Positions 35,595 through 45,117 of a DNA stretch of 64,000 bases are shown here, one piece after another (the first letter of the stretch is position 1; each line of letters starts with the position of its first letter). The notes beneath the pieces were generated by a model that had not been told where the DNA came from, searched no databases, and saw only the letters and a list, made by a program, of their open reading frames with translations. The translations under genes were made by a program, and so were the position numbers. This DNA is from Sporolactobacillus shoreicorticis (GTDB lineage Bacteria; Bacillota; Bacilli; Bacillales; Sporolactobacillaceae): the NCBI RefSeq assembly GCF_024125445.1, contig NZ_JAMXWM010000008.1, positions 62,001 through 126,000 on the forward strand, in the 5' to 3' direction.

Positions 35595-36578
35595 ATGAAA
35601 ATTATGATTGTTGGATTGGGCGTAATCGGAACAACATATGCCTATGCTTTTCAAAAAGCAGGATTTGATACGGAACATTTCATAAGAGTGGAAAAAAGAC
35701 AAAGCTGTCCGAAAAAAATATCGGTTAAGCTACTTGATGGTCGGGAAAATGGTAAAGGAAAAATAATACACGACACATACACCGTCCACCAGGCACACAC
35801 CGGTGCGAACTATGACTTGATCCTGTTAAGTGTATCAGGCGATAAGTGGCGAGCAGCCATCAAAACGCTTGATGATAATCGACTATATGGCCCGATTCTT
35901 ATGTTCAATGGAATCAGTGACACCAAACGTTCAGTGGATGCTGCGTGTAAAGGTCGAAACTATATTCTAGGCTATCCGGTCGCTGGAGGAAAAATGGACA
36001 TAGAAAAGGGCGAGTTGGATTGTGTTTTATTCGATCACGTCATGTTAGAACACAAGAACAAGGCCAACATTGATAACTATGCCGACATTACTCACTTGTT
36101 TCATCAATCAAAAATAAAACTGGAATGTCCCTTTGATATGCAGGAATGGATATGGCTGCATATGGCCATTAACGCGGGGGTTATTACAACCGCAGCAAGT
36201 CTGGCAAGCATCAAAGATACAGTTTCAGCCGCGCGACAACTGATGAATCGTACAGCCGGATTAAGTCAGGCAATCCTTACCATTCGTGAATGTATCAAAA
36301 TAGTGCAGGCAACAGGCGTTACGATGAGTCATTATAGAAATGAAATCATCCCCTACAAGCTGCCATCTAAATTAGGAGCCTTTATAATGAAGCGCATGTT
36401 TAAAACCAATCAATTGACCAGAAGAATTATGGAGATCCATGCCAACATCAATGATCTACTTTATGTATGTAAGAGCGTGCATGACAAAGGAAAAGAACTC
36501 CATGTTAAGACCCCGTACTTCGATAAATACTTCCAGCAGATGATGCAGCAGATTGCGGAATTTGAAAACGGAAAGTAA
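35595..36578 (+). CDS. Ketopantoate reductase-like (ApbA/PanE) protein
   Basis: A 327-residue NADP-dependent reductase relative. The Rossmann motif is IVGLGVIGTTYAYAFQKAG. LILLSVSGDKW and MFNGISDTK fit the ApbA N-terminal domain, and a helical C-terminal domain follows. It lacks the clear Lys-Asn catalytic pattern of true PanE as far as I can tell, and it is cotranscribed with a TetR gene, so it is probably a specialised reductase and not the vitamin B5 enzyme. Confidence 0.78.
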   Translation: MKIMIVGLGVIGTTYAYAFQKAGFDTEHFIRVEKRQSCPKKISVKLLDGRENGKGKIIHDTYTVHQAHTGANYDLILLSVSGDKWRAAIKTLDDNRLYGPILMFNGISDTKRSVDAACKGRNYILGYPVAGGKMDIEKGELDCVLFDHVMLEHKNKANIDNYADITHLFHQSKIKLECPFDMQEWIWLHMAINAGVITTAASLASIKDTVSAARQLMNRTAGLSQAILTIRECIKIVQATGVTMSHYRNEIIPYKLPSKLGAFIMKRMFKTNQLTRRIMEIHANINDLLYVCKSVHDKGKELHVKTPYFDKYFQQMMQQIAEFENGK

Positions 36579-36583
36579 TGTTT

Positions 36584-37060
36584 TTATTTGCGCCCATCAA
36601 CAGATCGCATCATGTTATAAAAAGAGTAAACGCCGTCATTAGACTTTTGCGTCACTTGATCCATAATTTTAAATCCTATGCGCTTATACAGCTTCAGTGC
36701 TCTTTCGTTGAAAATGGCTACCGACAATGAAAATATAGATGGGTTGAATTTTTCTTCAGCAAAGTTTAAACCTGCTTGGATAAACGCTTGACCCAATCTC
36801 TTCCCTGTTAAATCCGGTCGCATCCCCAGACCAACCTCAACGGTCTCTTCTTTTTTTTCGAAACAAAAAAATCCGATTAAGCTATTTTGAGTGTCATAAA
36901 CGGAATAATAGATTCCCTGTCTCGCTTTTGAATCCAGCAGTTCTCCCAGATCCTCTTCATCATTTCTGAAATCGTAGAAAGAATAGGGGGCTTCATAGTG
37001 CCAATCCGCAATGGCACGCGCTTCTTGATCACTCATTGGTTTGAACGTGTAATTTGTCAT
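36584..37060 (-). CDS. GNAT family N-acetyltransferase
   Basis: A 158-residue acetyltransferase. The acetyl-CoA site is in VEVGLGMRPDLTGKRLGQAF, and the C-terminal ERALKLYKRIGFKI is the standard GNAT strand-helix. The N-terminal WHYEAPYSFYDF stretch is typical of a Firmicutes branch of unknown substrate. It converges on the reductase gene at 36578 with only 5 bases between. Confidence 0.88.
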   Translation of the reverse strand: MTNYTFKPMSDQEARAIADWHYEAPYSFYDFRNDEEDLGELLDSKARQGIYYSVYDTQNSLIGFFCFEKKEETVEVGLGMRPDLTGKRLGQAFIQAGLNFAEEKFNPSIFSLSVAIFNERALKLYKRIGFKIMDQVTQKSNDGVYSFYNMMRSVDGRK

Positions 37061-37081
37061 ACTAATTCCTCCACTTTTTCG

Positions 37082-37630
37082 TTACAGCCGCGACACAGTC
37101 CATTGCGCCGCTGTAAGCAAGTTGTCGGCGATATAATCAGGTTCAACTTCAGCCCATGTGTGCCGGTATTCGTTGAGTGAACTCTCACCCCATCCGGTCC
37201 GAACCAAAATTTTCTTTGCTCCGACCGCGCCTGCCGCCTGCATATCCGTACCCGTATCCCCTATACACATGGTTTTTGATAAATCCAGATGGTATTTTTT
37301 TGCAGCCGCGAGCAGCAAACCCGGCTTCGGTTTCCGGCATGTGCATCCGTCATCAGGACCATGCGGACAGATGAAGGCACCATCAAGATCATAGGATCTG
37401 AACTCCTCACAAAAGTCGTCCATTGCTGCCTGACTTTTACTGATCCTCCACTGATTCGTGCAGGCAAAAAGCGGGATTCCATGAGCCTTCAGCAGATGAA
37501 TCGCGTCCTTGCTGTACGTATACGGCTTAAAATCATGAGGATGAATAAAGTGGCCCGTCCCGCCAATCGTTCCGTCACGATCAATAAATACGGCCTGAAT
37601 TTCTGTCATCAGTATAAAACCCCCTGCCAT
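37082..37630 (-). CDS. HAD-IIIA phosphatase, GmhB/HisB type
   Basis: A HAD hydrolase of about 182 residues. Motif I is VFIDRDGTIGG with the nucleophile Asp, motif II is FACTNQWRISK, and MCIGDTGTDMQAA is motif IV. The zinc-site pattern C-x-H...C-x-C occurs in ICPHGPDDGCTCRKPKPG, as in heptose bisphosphate and histidinol phosphatases. Substrate is unknown. The start is set at 37630 after AGAGG; an ATG at 37609 is also possible. Confidence 0.85.
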   Translation of the reverse strand: MAGGFILMTEIQAVFIDRDGTIGGTGHFIHPHDFKPYTYSKDAIHLLKAHGIPLFACTNQWRISKSQAAMDDFCEEFRSYDLDGAFICPHGPDDGCTCRKPKPGLLLAAAKKYHLDLSKTMCIGDTGTDMQAAGAVGAKKILVRTGWGESSLNEYRHTWAEVEPDYIADNLLTAAQWTVSRL

Positions 37631-37727
37631 AATTTTTTCCTCTTCCTCCATATTAAGCTTTTCTTAAGAAAATAGCTTTACATTAGATGTACCGAATTTC
37701 GAGCAACCTGTGAAGGAGAATAAGTCT

Positions 37728-38147
37728 ATGGAACGTATCAACAAATTCAATTATTGGTTAGGTATTGTTGTCACTGCCGCACTGCTTCTGGAATCAGCGT
37801 TTGGTATCTACAGTTTTGTTCACAGTAAGCAGCAGGCGCGATCCTTTCAGAGTAATTTTTTGCAAAACAGGCCGAATTTCAATGGAGGAAACGGATCGGA
37901 AAGTGCTTCAAACGGGTCAAACGGCGCTCCGCAGTTCGGCGGTGGTACGAGCTCGCAAAATAGCGGACAGCGTCCATCCGGAATACGCGCACGCTCAGGA
38001 GCGCAAGCAAGTCCCATACAATTAGTCATTCATATCGTTTCATTAATTTTGGCAGCCGCCTCACTGGTCATGACCGCAATAATTGGCAAGAACAACGCAC
38101 GAAAAAGGAAAGAATTGATGGAACAGGAAAAAGGAACACAAGAGTAA
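37728..38147 (+). CDS. Small membrane protein with Gly/Asn/Ser-rich loop
   Basis: A 139-residue protein with a helix at residues 10-32, an extracellular low-complexity loop rich in Gly, Asn and Ser (residues 45-95), and a second helix at about 98-120. I recognise no family. ATG at 37728 follows AAGGAG by 9 bases. It ends before a strong terminator. Likely a surface-exposed protein of unknown role. Confidence 0.65.
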   Translation: MERINKFNYWLGIVVTAALLLESAFGIYSFVHSKQQARSFQSNFLQNRPNFNGGNGSESASNGSNGAPQFGGGTSSQNSGQRPSGIRARSGAQASPIQLVIHIVSLILAAASLVMTAIIGKNNARKRKELMEQEKGTQE

Positions 38148-38159
38148 GAAACACAACAG

Positions 38160-38181
38160 CCCCCTGCAGACATGCAGGGGG
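38160..38181. terminator. Bidirectional terminator between convergent genes
   Basis: A perfect 9-bp stem CCCCCTGCA, loop GACA, TGCAGGGGG, with a short T-rich stretch after it on the plus strand. It separates the genes ending at 38147 and 38227. Confidence 0.75.
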
Positions 38182-38226
38182 CCTTTATGCGACACTCATT
38201 TCAATGGAGCGATACGAATCCTTCAT

Positions 38227-39444
38227 TCACGCACTTTCGTTACTGCTGCTGAGAAGACTCCGTTCACTGGGCAGCAGCAATGAGAGCAAAGCGGCCGCAA
38301 GCGGCAACAATGAGAGAAACGCAAAAATAACGGTGACACCGTAAAGATCGGCCAGCCATCCGATCATCGTCGCACCAATCCCACCGGCACCAATTCCGAA
38401 TCCGACCATCAGTCCGGAAACCAGACCAATGTTCTTCGGAAACATCATTTGCCCGTAAACAACCGTAACGGCAAAGGATGAGAGAACAAAGAAACCGAAA
38501 AGGAAAAGAACAATGATTGATATGATGCCATGAACATGCGGCAACAGCCATGCGAAGGGAACCGTTACCGCCATTGAATAAAACAGCAGCCATTTACGAC
38601 TGATCCGGTCTGAAACGCGACCGCCGATAAAGGTTCCGAGCGCGCCGGCGCCAAGAAACAGAAAGGTCAGCAAATCACCATATTTAAGCGCAATTCCCTG
38701 ATGCAAATAAAGAAACGGCAAAAATCCGGCGACACCGATCTGTGTCCACGACCGAAGAATGACCACAGCGGTCAGCAGGCAGAGACCGACAACATGATTG
38801 CGTCCCTTGATGTTTTTCTGTCGCGCTTTATTTTCTGCCAGACTGCGCCTGTACCATGGCATGACGGAAAGTACTAATGCGAAACCGGCAACTGTAGCCA
38901 ACGCAAACCAACCAAGCCCATGAAGCCCTGTCGCAATCAGGAATAAAGGAAGAAGCAGCGGTCCCACTGCCTGACCAAAATTGCCGCCGACCTGAATGAT
39001 CGCTTGCGCCGTTCCTCTCGCCGTACCCGCTGCCATATAGGCGCCTCGCATCGCTTCCGGATGAAAAATGCCTGAACCGATTCCGGATAATCCGACGAGA
39101 AAAAGAAGCACCCAATAAGCAGGAGCGTAACCTGAAGCCGTGAGACCAAAACCCGTCAGACAGATTCCCACCGGTATAAACCACGTTTTCGGATTCCTAT
39201 CAGTGATGATGCCGAATATAGGCTGAGCCACGGATGATGTCAGCATTGATACGAACAGAATAATGCCGGCTTGAAAATAGTTCAGATTAAAAGCATCTTT
39301 GTATAAAGGCAAAAGTGCGGGTACAAGTCCGGTCGTCATTAGATCATTGATAAAATGAACACCGCTGAGACTGAACAGTTCCCGCTTCGCCGCCAGCTTA
39401 GGTTTGACGGCAGCCTGATTCTCATTCTTTAATGCAAGATTCAT
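38227..39444 (-). CDS. MFS transporter, fosmidomycin resistance (Fsr) type
   Basis: A 405-residue major facilitator protein with 12 helices. The N-terminal HFINDLMTTGLVPALLPLYK and the FGIITDRNPKTWFIP loop fit the Fsr branch, as does the SGIGSGIFHPEAMRGAYMAA segment. Members export drugs or small metabolites. I chose ATG at 39444, 9 bases after AAGGAGG; the earlier GTG at 39495 lacks a site. It is divergent from an AraC-type regulator gene, which may control it. Confidence 0.88.
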   Translation of the reverse strand: MNLALKNENQAAVKPKLAAKRELFSLSGVHFINDLMTTGLVPALLPLYKDAFNLNYFQAGIILFVSMLTSSVAQPIFGIITDRNPKTWFIPVGICLTGFGLTASGYAPAYWVLLFLVGLSGIGSGIFHPEAMRGAYMAAGTARGTAQAIIQVGGNFGQAVGPLLLPLFLIATGLHGLGWFALATVAGFALVLSVMPWYRRSLAENKARQKNIKGRNHVVGLCLLTAVVILRSWTQIGVAGFLPFLYLHQGIALKYGDLLTFLFLGAGALGTFIGGRVSDRISRKWLLFYSMAVTVPFAWLLPHVHGIISIIVLFLFGFFVLSSFAVTVVYGQMMFPKNIGLVSGLMVGFGIGAGGIGATMIGWLADLYGVTVIFAFLSLLPLAAALLSLLLPSERSLLSSSNESA

Positions 39445-39578
39445 TGCATTCATCCTCCTTGCCAGCGCATCATCGTTTACATTTTTTTCGAACACTCTTA
39501 GACTAACAAGTAAACGACAATAAATCTTGCAGTATCCTGCTCACCTTTAGCACAATTTTGATCGAAAGGGTTTTCCAA

Positions 39579-40460
39579 ATGAAAAATGAAACGAATTATT
39601 CACCAAAGCGAAACGCTGATCGGCATGCCTACTTAGACATAAACTTAAAAGAAGGATTAGGCTACGGTTGGAGATATCAAGAGAACTGGCATGAGGAAAT
39701 GCAATTCTACTATGTGGTGAGCGGGTTAGGACGCATCCGCTGTGAATCGGACGTATTTGATTTGCGTGCAGGCGAAACGCTTCTCATCAACTGCAATGAA
39801 CTGCACGTGATCGAGAGTCTCTGTGATCAATTAACCTTCTGTTCCATTCGCATTGATCTTGCGGCCATGTTCCAAGATATGCCTGATCTCATCCACCTGA
39901 ACTATGCTGAACAGCTGATGCAGCAGCGCATCGTCTTCGATCATATCATTGACGAGAAAGAACAGCTTGTCCCCTTGCTGCACAAACTAATCGCCGAACA
40001 TGAATCACATCTGCCAGGCTGCGAGCTTGCGCTGAAATCAGTTGTGCTTCAGATCTTAGTCATCCTGATCCGCAATTATATTCAAAAAATATACACGAAG
40101 AAACGATTTGACTTGAGGATCAGTAGCCTAAACCAATTAAAATCGGTAATTGCATTTATTCATGAACAGTACACCGAGTCCATTACGGTTCATGATCTTG
40201 CCGAACGTGCGCTCATGAGTGAATCACATTTCTGCCGAACCTTTAAGAAATTGTATGGCAAAACCGTTGTCGCTTATGTCAACACACTCCGAATAGAACA
40301 GGCGGAAAAACTATTGCAGAACAGTCCATTGACCATCACCGAAATCGCTATGAACGTCGGATTTAACGACGCCAACTATTTCAGTCGTGTATTCAAACAG
40401 CTAAAAGGAACCCCCCCACAAACTGAACGCAATAGAATCCGACAGACGATGGACCATTAA
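39579..40460 (+). CDS. AraC family transcriptional regulator
   Basis: A 293-residue regulator: an N-terminal cupin domain (residues 20-130, with NWHEEMQFYYVVSGLGRIRC and LRAGETLLINCNELHVI), then two C-terminal helix-turn-helix motifs (ITVHDLAERALMSESHFCRT and ITEIAMNVGFNDANYFSRVF, both intact). The extreme C-terminus after KGTPP departs from the usual pattern and a C7 run lies there, so a small indel is possible. Divergent from the MFS gene. Confidence 0.9.
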   Translation: MKNETNYSPKRNADRHAYLDINLKEGLGYGWRYQENWHEEMQFYYVVSGLGRIRCESDVFDLRAGETLLINCNELHVIESLCDQLTFCSIRIDLAAMFQDMPDLIHLNYAEQLMQQRIVFDHIIDEKEQLVPLLHKLIAEHESHLPGCELALKSVVLQILVILIRNYIQKIYTKKRFDLRISSLNQLKSVIAFIHEQYTESITVHDLAERALMSESHFCRTFKKLYGKTVVAYVNTLRIEQAEKLLQNSPLTITEIAMNVGFNDANYFSRVFKQLKGTPPQTERNRIRQTMDH

Positions 40461-40467
40461 TTCTGTA

Positions 40468-40971
40468 TTAATTGTCATAGACAGCTTTTAAGGTATATTC
40501 TGCTAATACATGCGTCTCCATTTTCTTATACAGTTCATTCATTAAAAATCCATTTTCCAAATCAAGCAGCGTATCTAACGCATAAACATGAAGCTCGTAC
40601 ACATGGGGCGCATCAGGCGGCGCCATACCGCCGTAAAAGCTAGAAAGCGTTTTACTTTGCTTTCCGCCTAAGGGACTCATCCAGCTATTTGCTCCCTGCA
40701 CAAAATCTTCAGCATGCTTACTTTCATTATCCAAAAGTTCATTTTTCGTAATATTGGTGGCAAGCCAGTGAATCCATGAGAACCCGCCTGTCACCGGATA
40801 GGCATCCTTGTCCTCTAATACAAGAGAAAAAGAGACTGTACTTAAGGGAGCCTCCTCAATTTTAAACGGTATGGAGTATGAAGGTATTCCATTTTCATTG
40901 AATTCTGTCCCCCGTTTACCATATTTGTCTTGAAATTTCTCATTTGTTATACCCGAACTTGTGACAAACAT
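40468..40971 (-). CDS. YbhB/YbcL family (PEBP-like) protein
   Basis: A 167-residue protein of the phosphatidylethanolamine-binding protein fold. Marks are the D-x-D-A-x-P loop in LEDKDAYPVTGGFSWIHW and the YGGMAPPDAPHVYELHVYAL stretch. ATG at 40971 follows AAGGAGG; the upstream ATG has no site. Function in bacteria is unknown. It lies next to an HxlR-type regulator gene transcribed in the same direction. Confidence 0.9.
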   Translation of the reverse strand: MFVTSSGITNEKFQDKYGKRGTEFNENGIPSYSIPFKIEEAPLSTVSFSLVLEDKDAYPVTGGFSWIHWLATNITKNELLDNESKHAEDFVQGANSWMSPLGGKQSKTLSSFYGGMAPPDAPHVYELHVYALDTLLDLENGFLMNELYKKMETHVLAEYTLKAVYDN

Positions 40972-41087
40972 TCTCTTAACCTCCTTATTCATTCAAGAAG
41001 CTGCGCAACCTCTTACCACATAAGTTCATTGTACCGGCATGTGTTAATTCTGTATATTACTTACTTTTTTGTTGGTACTGCACCATT

Positions 41088-41450
41088 TTAAGAAATGATT
41101 CCTCTTTTTCTTAAGTCTTCTTCTTGATTATGCTCAAGTAGATAGTCTATGCCTATTTGCTGCATTATTGTAAGTGCTTCTAAAATTCGTTCCCCATGCG
41201 GCTGAGTTAGAAAATAATCAACACGCAAAGGGTAGCCTTCGTAAGGCTGCTTCTCAACAAAGCCAAACTCAATCAGTTCTTTTAAATGCTCCAGTAACAT
41301 TTTTTGGCTAATTCCCTCAATATCCCTCTCTAATTTTGATAAGGAGGTATTTCCCAGTCTAAGTCTCCATAGAATAATCGGCTTCCATTTTCCTCTAATC
41401 ATGTCATGAACTAATTCTAAGGGACACGTAAATTGATGACGCAGTTTCAT
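41088..41450 (-). CDS. HxlR family transcriptional regulator
   Basis: A 120-residue winged-helix regulator. CPLELVHDMIRGKWKPIILW is the conserved HxlR start with its Cys, and ISQKMLLEHLKELIEFGFVE is the recognition region. The Cys near the N-terminus may sense reactive carbonyls or oxidants, as in some family members. It is 116 bases upstream of the PEBP gene and may regulate it. Confidence 0.92.
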   Translation of the reverse strand: MKLRHQFTCPLELVHDMIRGKWKPIILWRLRLGNTSLSKLERDIEGISQKMLLEHLKELIEFGFVEKQPYEGYPLRVDYFLTQPHGERILEALTIMQQIGIDYLLEHNQEEDLRKRGIIS

Positions 41451-41469
41451 TTGAGATTACCTCCGGATT

Positions 41470-42258
41470 TCATGAGTCAAAAGTGATTAGTGATTTGGAT
41501 GAAACACCTGTCCCATTTAACAAAGACTGATTTCTATGAAATGCTTTGATCAGAAGTTCTCTGTCCGGCACATCCAGACGCACGTAGGAGCGAAGAAAGT
41601 CATGATTATCGTAGGCTGCTTTGTGCAGCGAAACGTCAAAGTGCTCGGATGTCAATGTCACAATCGCATACCGTGCATACGGCCCTTGCGCACATCCAAG
41701 CGAACCGGGATTAAGATAGGTTACGCGTTCCGGCTTAAAAAAATGGGTTGAGTGATGGTATCCAAAGCAGATCAATTCCTGATGGCAGTCTCTAAAAAGA
41801 TTGTTCATATTGTCAAGTGTCGACTGAACAATCGAGCTGAACGGAGCATCAACAGAAGGTGCGGACAGCTTTCCTTGCTCGATATGATAGTGCGTAAAAA
41901 GAACAGAATGTCCCATAATCGTTGTGTCGATCACGCGTGGAAGCAAATCGAGCCGTTTGACGTAAAAAGGATCAAGCCGCTCAACAATCCATTGATGATG
42001 GCTCCCGTGTATCTCCATGACTTTTCGGATAAGGCTGTCTATGAATCAGCGCAAGCACACCCTCGTCGTGATTGCCGGTAATCATTGACAGATTCTTCCG
42101 ATTAAAAAGGGTGTCAAGCACCTCATTCGATTCAGGTCCGATCGTGATCGTATCGCCAAGGCAATAAATATGGGATACATGCGCCTGATCAATTTCAGCA
42201 AGCGGGTGCGCAAAGCCGCAGCGTTGCCGTGAATATCCGTGATGACAGCTATTTTCAT
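41470..42258 (-). pseudogene. Metallophosphoesterase broken by two frameshifts
   Basis: The gene starts at ATG 42258 after GGGGAGTG with MKIAVITDIHGNAAALR. It then continues in a second frame (LAEIDQAHVSHIYCLGDT, then MITGNHDEGV) and ends in a third (HHQWIVERLDPF, then MGHSVLFTHYH and YLNPGSLGCAQG). All parts of a calcineurin-like YfcE-type phosphoesterase are present, with the metal motifs DIHGN, GD and GNHDE, but two frameshifts, near 42215 and 42000, split it. Either decayed or affected by sequence error. Confidence 0.8.
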
Positions 42259-42298
42259 TGATACTCACTCCCCATAAACCAACTGATCTTAACGGTTG

Positions 42299-42702
42299 TT
42301 AACAGATATGAGCCTCGAGCCACCGCGCGACACCGTCATCTTCATTTTTCTCGCAGACAAAGTCGGCCGTCTTTCTAACCTTCTCAATCCCATTGGATAC
42401 GACCATACCTATGCCGCATTTTTTCAGCATCTCAAGATCATTATGATCGTCACCGAAGGCAACAATGTTCGCAGCATTTAATTTTAATCGCCCGGCAACG
42501 AACGAAATGCCGCCCAACTTCGTTGCATTCTTGTGCATGATCTGATACCAATTTTCTCCGCTGTTCGCATAAAAATTAAGGCCGGGATACTTTTTCATCA
42601 TTGGCTTCAGTGCCGTGGCATCTGCACATGCTACAGAGAGCTTGGACGTGTCAACGGTCAAGTTTTTCCTGAAATCCGTGTATACTGCGTTCCATGATCC
42701 TC
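42299..42702 (-). pseudogene. Cof-type HAD phosphatase lacking N-terminal half
   Basis: The visible part holds NAVYTDFRKNLTVDTSK, then the substrate region KYPGLNFYANSGENW, motif III Lys in LKLNAANIVAFGDD, and motif IV GDDHNDLEML. This is the C-terminal half of a Cof-like sugar phosphatase. The N-terminal nucleophile motif is missing because the upstream acetyltransferase gene ends there. It is a truncated remnant. Confidence 0.75.
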
Positions 42703-42715
42703 ATCTTCGCTGAGA

Positions 42716-43159
42716 TTACCTTTTTTCCATGCGTATATGTGGAATACCGTCGAGCATGAAAATTTCAGAAGCCGGTTCAAAGCCGAAAGGAAGATACAAT
42801 GACTGAACATATTCTTGAGCCTCAATGGCGATCGGCATGCCTGCAAAACGTTTCTTAATCACACGCAGCACTTTGGCGACGAGCAGGCTGGCCAGACCCT
42901 TGCCGCGGCAATCTTTGCGGACAAGTACCCGGCCGAACGACATTCCGTCATCAATCTCAAAAATACGCGCATAAGCTGTGATTACGCCGTCCTCATCCGT
43001 TGTGAAGACATGCAGACTGACTAAGTCGTAAGGATCGACTTCATGGTAAAGGCATTCCTGCTCAACCACAAAGACATCGACCCGCGCTTTCATAATCTCG
43101 TAAACTTCCTTCCCGGTCAATTGATTAAATGATTTAACTGTCCATTGCAGACGCTCCAT
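42716..43159 (-). CDS. ElaA-type GNAT acetyltransferase
   Basis: A 147-residue protein with the ElaA start WTVKSFNQLTGKEVYEIMK, the VFVVEQECLYHEVD segment, and acetyl-CoA site GRVLVRKDCRGKGLASLL. Substrate unknown. It is followed by a truncated HAD gene. Confidence 0.92.
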   Translation of the reverse strand: MERLQWTVKSFNQLTGKEVYEIMKARVDVFVVEQECLYHEVDPYDLVSLHVFTTDEDGVITAYARIFEIDDGMSFGRVLVRKDCRGKGLASLLVAKVLRVIKKRFAGMPIAIEAQEYVQSLYLPFGFEPASEIFMLDGIPHIRMEKR

Positions 43160-43226
43160 GGTTTCACTTCCTTATAAGCTACCTTTTTTCAATAGTGTAG
43201 CACACGCGCAACTCAATCGTGCAGTT

Positions 43227-44492
43227 TCAATCATTTGTTCGTTTTGTTTTTTTTAAATGAAGAAATACCGCACCAACTACGGCTAGAGCAACGGGATATA
43301 CGATTGCCCACCCACTGAAAAAGAGAACGATGACAGTGATTAAGAGTGAAAGCAGCGCCATAAACCAGCCAATCGTCAACGACTTTAGCATTTTTAAAGC
43401 AGCAAGCATTGTGAAAATGTAGGACGTGATAAAAACGACACTGGGGCCTTTCAAAAGATTTTCTAAATCCAGGGCAATCGTGCCATAGAGCAATAAAATG
43501 AAAGCGAATGCCCCTCCAAGTGCTGCTAAAACATGTACCGGCGTTTGAAATTTAGGATGCAAACGTGCTAATTTTGCTGGAAAACAACCCGCTCTTGCCT
43601 GCGCATAAACCATTCTAGAGAAACCCGCTATATTGGCGTGCACCGTACTGAATGTAATGAACAGAGCCAATACCGTAGTGATGATAATTCCCGAATGTCC
43701 CCATCCCTTGGCAACTAACATGCTGAGCGATGCCATCCCGTTACTTGTTCCGTAAGCATGCGTGCCAATCGTTACAAACGATACAAGGAGATATAAAACA
43801 GAAATACATCCGGCACCGAGAACGAGACTGATCGCAATGTCTCTGCCCGGTCTTTTAAATTCCTCTGCCAGCGGCGTGATCATCTCCCATCCGACAAAGG
43901 AAAAGAAGATGACCACAGAGGCCGAACCCACCGGAAACCAGCCATGCGGTGCAAATGGGGTAAATGAAGATATCTTGACGTATGGAAAAGCAACGATAAC
44001 AGCCATAACAAGCAAGAACAAAATGAGACAAATTGCCAAAACACTCACTTTGGCCGAGAGATCGATTCCCTTTACATGGAAAAGCAGCGAAGTAAGCAGG
44101 ATCAAAGCTGCGATACAAACGACACCCCATCGATTTGTCGGCAGCAAATCGTTGACATAATAGGCTCCGGTAAGCGCAATCGTTGGCAGGCCTACTGGTA
44201 TGGAGCCAAGCATGACCCAGCTGAGCAACGCACTTGTTTTCGCGCCGAAAGCATGGGCAATATACGCCATGATTCCTCCGGCACTCGGTATTTTTTTCGC
44301 AAGTTGAGCAATTGTCAGCACAATCGGAAAAGCGAGTAAAGACATAAGTGTCCAGGATAATAAAGAAACAGGACCGGCGTTGCTCGCTGTGATTGATGGC
44401 AGGACAAGTATCCCGCATCCGAGTACCGCGCCAATAGTCAACGTGGTTCCCTGCACCCAAGTGATTGATCTTTTTAATGATGACTCGCTCAA
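43227..44492 (-). CDS. APC family amino acid permease, YjeH-like
   Basis: A 421-residue permease with 12 helices. The unwound helix 1 motif is GAVLGCGILVLPS and helix 6 region holds FFSFVGWEMITPLAEEF. The family carries neutral or hydrophobic amino acids, and YjeH exports Met, Leu, Ile and Val. It is divergent from an Lrp/AsnC gene, which likely controls it, a common pairing for amino acid exporters. Confidence 0.92.
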   Translation of the reverse strand: MSESSLKRSITWVQGTTLTIGAVLGCGILVLPSITASNAGPVSLLSWTLMSLLAFPIVLTIAQLAKKIPSAGGIMAYIAHAFGAKTSALLSWVMLGSIPVGLPTIALTGAYYVNDLLPTNRWGVVCIAALILLTSLLFHVKGIDLSAKVSVLAICLILFLLVMAVIVAFPYVKISSFTPFAPHGWFPVGSASVVIFFSFVGWEMITPLAEEFKRPGRDIAISLVLGAGCISVLYLLVSFVTIGTHAYGTSNGMASLSMLVAKGWGHSGIIITTVLALFITFSTVHANIAGFSRMVYAQARAGCFPAKLARLHPKFQTPVHVLAALGGAFAFILLLYGTIALDLENLLKGPSVVFITSYIFTMLAALKMLKSLTIGWFMALLSLLITVIVLFFSGWAIVYPVALAVVGAVFLHLKKTKRTND

Positions 44493-44637
44493 AATCGTCT
44501 ACCCCCACATGAATTTTTCCTAATTATATATAGTGATAGAAATAATTCACATGGTATAATTTATTTAAAAACATCATTCACCAATATATAGCAACGAATT
44601 AATGATCATATACTTAAATAATTAAGGCGGGATTTTT

Positions 44638-45078
44638 ATGGATGAGATTGACTACAGTATTGTCGCACATTTACAGGAAAATTCACGTTTAACGATGATT
44701 GAATTAGGCAAAAAAGTGGGGCTGACGTCTCCGTCCGTAACCGAGCGTGTCAAGAGATTGGAAGAACAAGGCGTCATAAAAAAATATATAGCAATGGTTT
44801 CAGCGGAAAAACTAAACAAACAGGTCACTGCCTTTATATTAATGGAACCGAAGGACTGCATGAGGTACGTTCAATTTACAAAAGAGCAGTCTGACGTTGT
44901 GGAATGCCATCGGATTGCCGGGATGTACAGCTATCTCACAAAGGTAGTGACTGAATCCGTCCACACACTTGAGGATCATATCAACGCCTGTCTCGCCTAT
45001 GGCAAACCAACGACTTTAATTGTTCTTTCATCACCAATCGACCATAAAGCAATTACCGCGTTATCAAAAGAAATCTAA
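44638..45078 (+). CDS. Lrp/AsnC family transcriptional regulator
   Basis: A 146-residue regulator. The helix-turn-helix is in NSRLTMIELGKKVGLTSPSV, followed by RVKRLEEQGVIKKY. The C-terminal RAM domain includes CHRIAGMYSYLTKVVTE for amino acid binding. The start follows GGCGGG. It is divergent from the APC permease and probably senses the amino acid it exports. Confidence 0.93.
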   Translation: MDEIDYSIVAHLQENSRLTMIELGKKVGLTSPSVTERVKRLEEQGVIKKYIAMVSAEKLNKQVTAFILMEPKDCMRYVQFTKEQSDVVECHRIAGMYSYLTKVVTESVHTLEDHINACLAYGKPTTLIVLSSPIDHKAITALSKEI

Positions 45079-45117
45079 GGTTAAAGATCAGGGGCTCAAT
45101 GAATTGTCCCCATGTTC